Of a stretch of DNA of 64,000 nucleotides, positions 42,001-51,800 are shown piece after piece (position 1 is the first letter of the stretch; each line of letters begins with the position of its first letter). The stretch lies in assembly GCF_963678635.1 (NCBI RefSeq), contig NC_087067.1, positions 43,561,829 to 43,625,828 on the forward strand. The letters run 5' to 3'. The translations under genes and the position numbers were made by a program. The notes under the pieces were generated by a model. The model did no database searches. It was not told the origin of the DNA and saw only the letters and a list, made by a program, of their open reading frames with translations. The DNA is from Symsagittifera roscoffensis (Eukaryota; Xenacoelomorpha; Acoela; Convolutidae).

Positions 42001-45000
42001 TTTAATTGCAATCAGGCAATTGTGTTGATTGATCGCGTACCCTTTCCTTTTGAATAAATTATTAGACTATAATCCGGTCAATTAGAGCATTCCGTATTAG
42101 GAGTTATATAATGCAGTGAAGCCCAAATAAATTGCACTTAGTAACCGCGGTAACGCCGCTTGTTGCATAAGAAGAAAATTAGCCAAAGGTATACTCATAA
42201 TAGGTATTTAAATTACAGTATAAGAGCTGGAGGCGCAACCGTGAACTTAGGTTTAAGCTTATCATTTAAGTTTAACTGAACAAGGCATGGCAAATCACAG
42301 TGCAGATAAGATTGCGAAGCAGCAATTATAAAATCGCTGGTCAAATACGGCCAAGTTAACAACCCCCCCCCCCCCCCCCCACACACAAAAAAACGGCCCG
42401 GGGTACTCTTGGTCCTCGTGTTATCTTGGTCCTATTTGACCAGCGATTATATAAATACTGCTTTGCAACCTTATCTGCACTGTGATTTGCCATGCGTTGT
42501 TCAGTTGAACTTAAATAATAAGCTTAACCCTATTGCGCCTCCAGCTCTTATACTGTAACTTATATACCTCTTATGAAAAGACCTTTGTTAATTTTCAGCC
42601 AATCAGAATCGAGCATTTTCATGACCAAACATTTCCGCCCAAAAGCAGTCATTTAATGAACTGACTGTTTTTTTTGGGGCGGAAAAGACTGGAGCGGAAA
42701 GACTGGGAGCCGAGCATTTTACATGCAACGCTTAGCAAATCTAATACAAATTAATTGCTGGGGTGGAAGATCTTAACTTGGTCTATTTGAGGGGTGATGT
42801 GACCTTGATAAGTCAAATATCACTACTGTTGTGCCATTGAAGGAGGAGGTGGACACTGTTCCACTTACCGCTTCCCTCATCCGCTAGAATATGTCCCCAC
42901 CCGCCACAGTTATGTGACTCCCCATTGGGATTGATGAGCATAGTATTGTGTCCTGTGCCACTGATCACCACTATTCCATACTTGGCAGAAGTAGCCAGTG
43001 CTCCGAAGGTGTCTGTGGACATATTGATCTCCTCGCTGTCTGTGGGGTATCTCTCCATCATCAGACGAATCATCTCCTTCTGCATTTCCGCATTGTCACT
43101 TCCACTCAACGACAGACCCTGCAGTCAACATCAGCCAAATTGAAACATTAGCTCTTTCCGAAGTATAACTAGATATAACTTCTTCTGATTGATAGGCAAA
43201 GGTAGTGGTAACATAGCTACCCAAATTTCTACAAACTTTTTTGTCTTCAATGCCATTTTTAGTCAAGTCCAAGTGGGTTTGTAAGAGAGGAGGACCTGGG
43301 ATTTTCTCGAGAGGGGATTTTTTGTCGATCTTTTTTGACCCATGTTTTGCACCGCAGGCAAACTTTTGAAAAATCAGGCAGAAAAACGCCCTAAAAATGG
43401 ATGTCCTGGAACAGTACCCAAGGGGCAACCCTTTGTTTCGGCAGTGGCTCGAATCTCTGAGGCTATTATAGCCCCTCATTCCCAACAAAATAGACCATGT
43501 TTTGATGAGACAAAGTTTGAAACAGCGAAACTTTAGTTAATAAAAGCAACTCAATGACACTCGTGAGTAAAAATGGCTTCGGAGGCAATTTTTCTCAAAT
43601 ATCAATTAAGAAAGGAGTTTGGAAAAGCCAAGGCGGTCATGTTGCCAGTACCTTTGCCTCCAATGAGAAACAGTAGCGAATGAAGGAGGAAGTCAACCCT
43701 TCAAAAGTTCAATTTGTAACCAAATGTTCTGATTTTGGTACACCATTCGACACTGAATATTCATTGCACTGAAGAATGATAGTACTTCTCAGTAACTGAA
43801 TGAACTCAACTCACCTCACTTTAAATAACAATAAAAAAAAAACGAAATACACGATAAAAACAAAAATTATGAAAAATTCCATCAAGAAAAAAATTGAGTG
43901 TTTCTTTAGGTGTTTTTCAAGTCACTTTGAATTACCTTGAAAAATATTCCAAGTCAAAAACTGAAGCAGCAGATTCGATTGTTTTATTTAACAAAGCATG
44001 CGAGCATAAGTTAATATGTATGAATGTTAATTGATGGAAAATCGATCCTTAGATTAATTACATTCCAAATAAACTATCACAATATTGTGGTCTTTTCTAC
44101 AGAATCAGATCCGCAATCATCTGTTTAATGACTATAAAAATTTCAAAAAACCAATCATCCAGCATGGTAATTTAATATACGGTTGTTCAAACAAATCTAG
44201 TCTGCATCAAAGTAAAAAAAAACACGAACATCACGGAAAGATTTTTTAAACCCTTATTATTGAAAATGAACATCCAGTGTTTGATATTTTGCTATGAAAC
44301 TTTCAAAGAAATAGTTTGGCAATTTCAGAAAACTAGCAACATTAACTGCATGATCCCTGTTCAAACCAGTCGGACTATGAAATATACTCGGCAAAATTCT
44401 AGATTCACCCCTCATCAGAAGGTTGACGGTTCGAAGCGATGCATGTTCTGAACTCATTAATAGTCGCAAGGAAACACCAGACTTGGCCCAAAAAAACCTC
44501 AAAAATATATTTCGCGAGATTTTGGAAATGAATAGTTTATCCACAAATTAGTTTTTAAATTACAACATGCGAAGTGCATGCGGGACCTGTCTATCATAGT
44601 TGCTTTCGTTGGACCACTTTATCATAGTACTAAACCCCCTTTGATTTTTTCTGAAAATCATTTTATGAAAGCCTATTTATAATGACTTTATAAAACCTTA
44701 ACTGCAAAAAAACGTGCCAGCATGAACAAACTTTCACAACAGTTTTCGCATGCAAACGCTACTGTATGAACAATTTTATACAATTTCTTTCGTATTTTTG
44801 GAGGGTAGTAGGATACTGGATTTGAAACTGAATTTGTTTACATACCTTAGATTGTAACTTAACCCGTTTAGCCATAATTAATTACACGTAGGTTTTTTTT
44901 TACTCTTTCCACACCCCCACCTCGCACGCGCATCCTTTTAGCGGTACTATGATACTTGAGAGAAGGGGGAAAAGAGCGATAGGGAGGTCATAGAAACTAA

Positions 45001-48000
45001 ACGGGTTGTTTATGTAAATAGAGTGCCTCAAACTTGTTCAATTTTGTTCTTGGATGATTTCAGTTAAAATATCGAAGTTTGCGCGAATGAGACATGTTAA
45101 TTACGTCTGTGAAAAAGTTTTAAAACGACCAACTGAGCATTTTGATTTAGCTAGTTGTGGTATTTGCCTAAATTAGCGTGACCCCTCTCTCACATTCGGG
45201 ACCCCTCTCTCACATTCTGTTTTTAAAAGGACCTAGTTTTTTTTTTGAAAATATGGCCTCCTCAAAAAAGTTGAATATCCGCCCTGTATCGTGTAGGTTC
45301 GTGATCCTACTAGTTTTTCGCAAATTTCAGATTTCAATTAAGATTTACCTTCCTTAAGGAATACATGCAGTATAGCGAAGTTTAAAGAGCACTACGTAGC
45401 TTGGTATTGACTAATCAATACGATAATTAGACAAGCAAACAAATGACTAATATCGAAAAATTTCGAATCTTGAAAGAATTAGTTCCTCCTCTCGCAAAAT
45501 TTTTGAGATGGCAAAAATTTATTCTACCCAAGCCTCCCCCCTCCCCCAAATGGAAACTGAGGAAGCTAACTTAACAAAACTCTTAACGAAAACTGGGACA
45601 GCTGCCGAGTTCAACTGTGATTTAAGAGAAATAATTAAAGTGGACTTGACAAACATTGGGTTCAGCTCAGCTTGGCGAATGAGCTATCGAAAGAAACCAA
45701 ATCAGACTAAAGAAAAGTAGTCCCAGAGAAAATTGGCAGTAGTAGGGATGTATCATGGGAAATAGGTCTCCTAAATAACATGAACAGACAGGATATTTAC
45801 TTAGCTCCCCAGAGGTAATTTTTTTGGCAGAATTTGACACCTTATAGGCGAATTATTTCCCCCTGATAGCTAAACGATCGGGATTGGAATACAGTATGGC
45901 TGTAAATTTAAGATGCTTGGAATGAATTAACGACCCATAAAAAAGTTCTTCCCCCAAAGGGAGGTCGGAACGTTAAATAAAAACCTTGGGAGCCTTGTTA
46001 AATAAACACAACTTGGTTTGGAGGTAAAATTGGACTTGATGTTTGCACAACTCAGTTAGAGATACCTAATATGAACTTGCAATTTCGGACTAGTGTCGTC
46101 AGAGGAAGAATTTAGCTAAGATGTTGCAAAAGGGGTACCGAACTAAAAGTCAGGACTTGTAGGGACGACCATAACTGTAACTTAAACTAAAACTCAATTA
46201 GATAAACATAGCGAAAATGTTACGGGTAGCCTATCCCTAGGCAAAACAATAGTGCTGGGAGAGCGCATGGTTGGTTCTCATTGTTAGTTGGAGAACAAAA
46301 TTAGCTACTGGTGAGAGTAGTTTTAAGTTCTCGTAGCTAGTTAGAGAACAGTTCGACAGAGATTCTCCCAAGTGAGTGTGAATTCATCAGGTTAGTGATT
46401 TCTCAAGAGTGAGAGATAGTTGATTGAGCTATCGAAGATAGCAAAAGTGCAGAAAGTTAGTTAGTGTTAACGGGAAGTTTAATTGCAATCAGGCAATTGT
46501 GTTGATTGATCGCGTACCCTTTCCTTTTGAATAAATTATTAGACTATAATCCGGTCAATTAGAGCATTCCGTATTAGGAGTTATATAATGCAGTGAAGCC
46601 CAAATAAATTGCACTTAGTAACCGCGGTAACGCCGCTTGTTGCATAAGAAGAAAATTAGCCAAAGGTATACTCATAATAGGTATTTAAATTACAGTATAA
46701 GAGCTGGAGGCGCAACCGTGAACTTAGGTTTAAGCTTATCAGTTAAGTTTAACTGAACAACGCATGGCAAATCACAGTGCAGATAAGATTGCGAAGCAGC
46801 AATTATAAAATCGCTGGTCAAATACGGCCAAGTTAACAACCCCCCCCCCCCCCCCACACACAAAAAAACGGCCCGGGGTACTCTTGGTCCTCGTGTTATC
46901 TTGGTCCTATTTGACCAGCGATTATATAATTACTGCTTTGCAACCTTATCTGCACTGTGATTTGCCATGCGTTGTTCAGTTGAACTTAAATAATAAGCTT
47001 AACCCTATTGCGCCTCCAGCTCTTATACTGTAACTTATATACCTCTTATGAAAAGACCTTTGTTAATTTTCAGCCAATCAGAATCGAGCATTTTCATGAC
47101 CAAACATTTCCGCCCAAAAGCAGTCATTTAATGAACTGACTGTTTTTTTTGGGGCGGAAAAGACTGGAGCGGAAAGACTGGGAGCCGAGCATTTTACATG
47201 CAACGCTTAGCAAATCTAATACAAATTAATTGCTGGGGTGGAAGATCTTAACTTGGTCTATTTGAGGGGTGATGTGACCTTGATAAGTCAAATATCACTA
47301 CTGTTGTGCCATTGAAGGAGGAGGTGGACACTGTTCCACTTACCGCTTCCCTCATCCGCTAGAATATGTCCCCACCCGCCACAGTTATGTGACTCCCCAT
47401 TGGGATTGATGAGCATAGTATTGTGTCCTGTGCCACTGATCACCACTATTCCATACTTGGCAGAAGTAGCCAGTGCTCCGAAGGTGTCTGTGGACATGTT
47501 GATCTCCTCGCTGTCTGTGGGGTATCTCTCCATCATCAGACGAATCATCTCCTTCTGCATTTCCGCATTGTCACTTCCACTCAACGACAGACCCTGCAGT
47601 CAACATCAGCCAAATTGAAACATTAGCTCTTTCCGAAGTATAACTAGATATAACTTCTTCTGATTGATAGGCAAAGGTAGTGGTAACATAGCTACCCAAA
47701 TTTCTACAAACTTTTTTGTCTTCAATGCCATTTTTAGTCAAGTCCAAGTGGGTTTGTAAGAGAAGAGGACCTGGGATTTTCTCGAGAGGGGATTTTTTGT
47801 CGATCTTTTTTGACCCATGTTTTGCACCGCAGGCAAACTTTTGAAAAATCAGGCAGAAAAACGCCCTAAAAATGGATGTCCTGGAACAGTACCCAAGGGG
47901 CAACGCTTTGTTTCGGCAGTGGCTCGAATCTCTGAGGCTATTATAGCCCCTCATTCCCAACAAAATAGACCATGTTTTGATGAGACAAAGTTTGAAACAG

Positions 48001-48761
48001 CGAAACTTTAGTTAATAAAAGCAACTCAATGACACTCGTGAGTAAAAATGGCTTCGGAGGCAATTTTTCTCAAATATCAATTAAGAAAGGAGTTTGGAAA
48101 AGCCAAGGCGGTCATGTTGCCAGTATCTTTGCCTTCAATCAGAAACAATAGCGAATTAAGGAGGATGTCACCCCTTCAAAAGTTCGATTTGTAACCAAAT
48201 GTTCTGCTTTTGGTACACCATTCGACACTGAATATTTATTGCACTGAAGAATGATAAAACTTCTCAGTAACTGGATAAATTTAAATTACCTCACTTTAAA
48301 TAACAATAAAAAATGAAATACACGATAAAAAAATTTTGAAAAGTGCCATCACAAAAAAATTGGTAGTATTTCTTTCGGTTTTCTCAAGTCAGTCGTTGGA
48401 CGAACTCGAATCATCTCACTTTGAATTACCTTAAAACAAAAGTTACGAAATATACCGAGTCAAAAACTGAAGCAGCCGATTCGATTGTGTTAGTTAACAA
48501 AGCATGCGAGCAGGTTTCAGTTATAATAATATGTATGAATGTTCATTGATGGAAAATCGATCCTCAGATTAATTACATTCCAAATTAACTATCAAAATAT
48601 TGTGGTCTTTTCTACAGAATCAGATAAGTGTTTCATCGCAATCATCTGCTTAATTACTATTTAATTTTTTTTAAAGCAATCATTCAGCATGGTGTTTTAA
48701 TATACGTTTGTTCGATTGAAACTAGTCTGAATCAAATTTTAAAGAAGCAAACACGAAAGAC

Positions 48762-48801
<40 letters not shown>

Positions 48802-51800
48802 TTTATTTCTCATTGTTGATGGTAAATATGCATACAACGAGAATTTAAACATGAAGCACCAGAAACATTGAGGGGACAGTTAACGAACCCAATTGGGTTA
48901 CAGAGCAGTGCCCGTAAGAAAAGGTTTTTTGAAAAACTACTGAGTCCGTTCGGTCCCTTATTATTGAAAAAAAAACATCCAATGTGATTGAATTTTATTT
49001 TATGAATTGTTCAACAGTTTGACAATTTCAGAAAACTAGCAACATAAACTGCATGATCCTTGTTCAAACCAGTCGGACTATGAAATATACTCGGCAAAAA
49101 TTCTAGATTCACGATTCACAAAAAAATTCTAGATAGTTGCAAGGAAACACCAGACTTGGCCCAGAAAAATCATTAGAATATTTGTATTTCAACTAGAGAA
49201 AACTTAGGCAGCAATTAAATCGAGAAAATTACGCTGACATTTGATTTCTCAAAAAAAAACAAAAGATGAATAAAGGTTGTCTATTTTGTCGCTTTTTAAG
49301 TTTAAATACTCAATCATTATGTGCTTCAGACTTGAAAAAGACGTTGAAGAGTTAAAAAACTGTAATTTCGAAAAGATGTTGCACCTAAAAAACTACTCTC
49401 TTCAGAAGATCTCCAGTAAATGAAGTTTCTGTTAGTTATTTTAATTTTGATAGCAACTCCTTAACAACTTCCAGATTCATTCTTACTTGGCCCAGAGGTA
49501 ACGCCTTTGCACCCTAAGGGCCTTGTTTTTTTCAGTATGAATTAAATTGGATATTTTCCTGTAAAAATTGATTTGTCGAACTTTCGTTTGTCTGCTCAAG
49601 TTTTGTCCTTTTAGTTCCCACCTCACCAATTTTTCTTTTGTTGCAAGTAATTTTCATTTTAGTAGCAACTGTTGTTCATTGTAGTTTCAGGGGCTTTTAA
49701 ATTTTTTTCTTAAAATTTAAGGGGACTTAAAATTAAAGGGTTGGTCGGCCGAAAACGGATTCCATAAAATAATACTAAAAGGGGACCCTTTGGTTGGTGA
49801 TGGGGTCGAATCCCCGAGGGGGGGGGCGTCCCCCCTAAATATACCCCTTTATGTTACAAAACTCCAATTTGAAAATGAATTATTATTACACTTGAGAGAG
49901 CAAGGGTCTATTATCGGGAAGTAGGTTTTTCATTTCCCGTAAACAAATTTTCTTACATATCTTACTTGCTTTTCTTTTTTTGTTGATCCAAAACAACTTC
50001 CAAATTCGTTCCCTCTTGGCCCAGAGTTAGCGTGTTCGCCTTAGCACTTTAAGGTCTGGGGTTCCAGTCCCTGCCGGATCTTGTTCTTTTTTCAGTAAGT
50101 TTGAAATTGATTTTTTTCCGGTAAAAATGGATTTGTCGGACTTTCGTTTGTCTGCTCAAGTTTAGTTGCCACATCAAGGATTTTTATTTTAGTGCAAGCA
50201 ATTTTCATTATAGTTGCAAGTGTTGTTCATTGTAGTTTCAGGGGGACTTGAACTTTTTTCACAATATCTTTTTTCCCGCTCAACTGATGTCTGCGCATAG
50301 AGTGTCGGCTTTGTTTCTGCTTCGTAACTTTTTCGGTTGCTTATGTAATATTCAAATGTTTTGCATAGAATAAGCATGTTTACCTAGAATAAACTTCATT
50401 CCAACTTTTAGTAGATCTAGTTTTTTTTAATATTTTTATTTTTCACTTCGTATGTTTTGTATTTTTGTGTACAATCTTGTTTTGATTGCGTACAATTTTC
50501 AGGGTTCAAGCTATTTTCTCAGTAGGATGGCGATTGTGGGTAACTTGAATTTTGTCCTTGTCTACTTACGAGTGAGCGGAAGGCCTGATTTTCAGTGATG
50601 TTGGCTTTCTTCTTCACTTCCTGTACAAGGTTGTGAATCGTCTCCAGACATTTATCGATACCTATCACCTAAACACAGCACAAATACAAACAGAAGATAT
50701 CATACTCGCCACTTGCGATTAGCGAGATAGATGTAATTTCAAAAAGTTGCAGATCATTTAAATAATTGAGAAAATCTAGTCAAAAATTTTTCGCATATGA
50801 TGGATTTGGAGGTATGTTTCCAAAATTTTTGATAATAGACCGATTACAAGATGTCAATTAATTTGATTAGGTTTATCTTGCTCTACTGAGACCACTAGAA
50901 TGACACTTTTAAAATGTAATATCTCGGTGACACAGGAAAGTTTTTGATAAAAAGCCAATAAATTAGCTCTTTCTGTAAGATTAAAATCAAATTAGCAATC
51001 TGGCGCAACGTGTCTAACCCTCACGCGTAACGTATAATAGTGCATAAGGCTTTTTTTTAAAGTACTTCAGTGGCTAAAAAATTTCAATGGATTAAGGACG
51101 GAGGCCATCCCACCACAAATTTCATCAGCAAAGCTTTTTAAATTTTATTGGGTAAGCAAACTTAAACTTCATGATAAATTTACAGTGCAATTAATGTTTA
51201 ACACAGAGGCAAAAGGGAGCTTCGCAACACTTCCGATGCAAAGAACACATTTCGCTACAAAACAGTGAAAGAAAAAAGAATAAGTCAAAAAATTCTGAAA
51301 AATTATGTTAAAAAATTTACTTGCAAAAGTAACTTGATATAAGTTTTAAAATAACAGCTACAAAAACTTCATATTTGTATCAGATGAAAATCACAAACAG
51401 CCCTGAAAAATTGAAAATCATTTACCGAGCGGCAACAAAGGCGACAAACTTTGGGTCGAAACCTGTTGGGCCGAAAACAAAACTGTTGCCAAAAAAAACT
51501 TCATTCAACGTAAAAGTTTTTACGACCCATCCAAACTGAAACATATAATCCCAAATGGATATATTTTACCCTCAAAATTACGCAAAATAAGTTGACTAAG
51601 TCGATATGACATAAACTGAAACTGTTTGAATATTAAAAAAGAACGAAAAAAAAAAATGAAAAAATGAAACTTAAAATCAGACAAGGTAAATTTAAAAATT
51701 TGTGAAGTTTCAGTTGTAGTAAAAACTGTTTAAAATTGAACACAACCCATGCTTTAAAAATGTATAAATAAAAACTCTACCAGATAAAAAATAGGCGTAG

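Larger units (their letters stand above)
39780..43650 (-). repeat. Tandem duplication block C, proximal copy (contains NAGK exon 4')
   Basis: About 3.9 kb starting at TTATTGAAAATGAACATCC match 44257-48125 at an offset near 4477. The block includes block B, a candidate LTR-like stretch, a long inverted repeat and the duplicated NAGK exon. Beyond 43650 the similarity continues to about 44480 (against 48125-49175) but at clearly lower identity, so there were at least two events or partial homogenisation. Confidence 0.92.
44257..48125 (-). repeat. Tandem duplication block C, distal copy (contains NAGK exon 4)
   Basis: This is the near-identical partner of 39780-43650. It carries the third copy of block B and the exon closest to exon 3. 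The visible differences are single substitutions and homopolymer lengths. Confidence 0.92.

Noticed and set aside
43096-43488. 130-codon minus-strand frame near exon 4', repeated at 47571
   Set aside because: It runs from the exon 4 acceptor region into a MITE-like repeat. It is open by chance and duplicated only because block C is duplicated.
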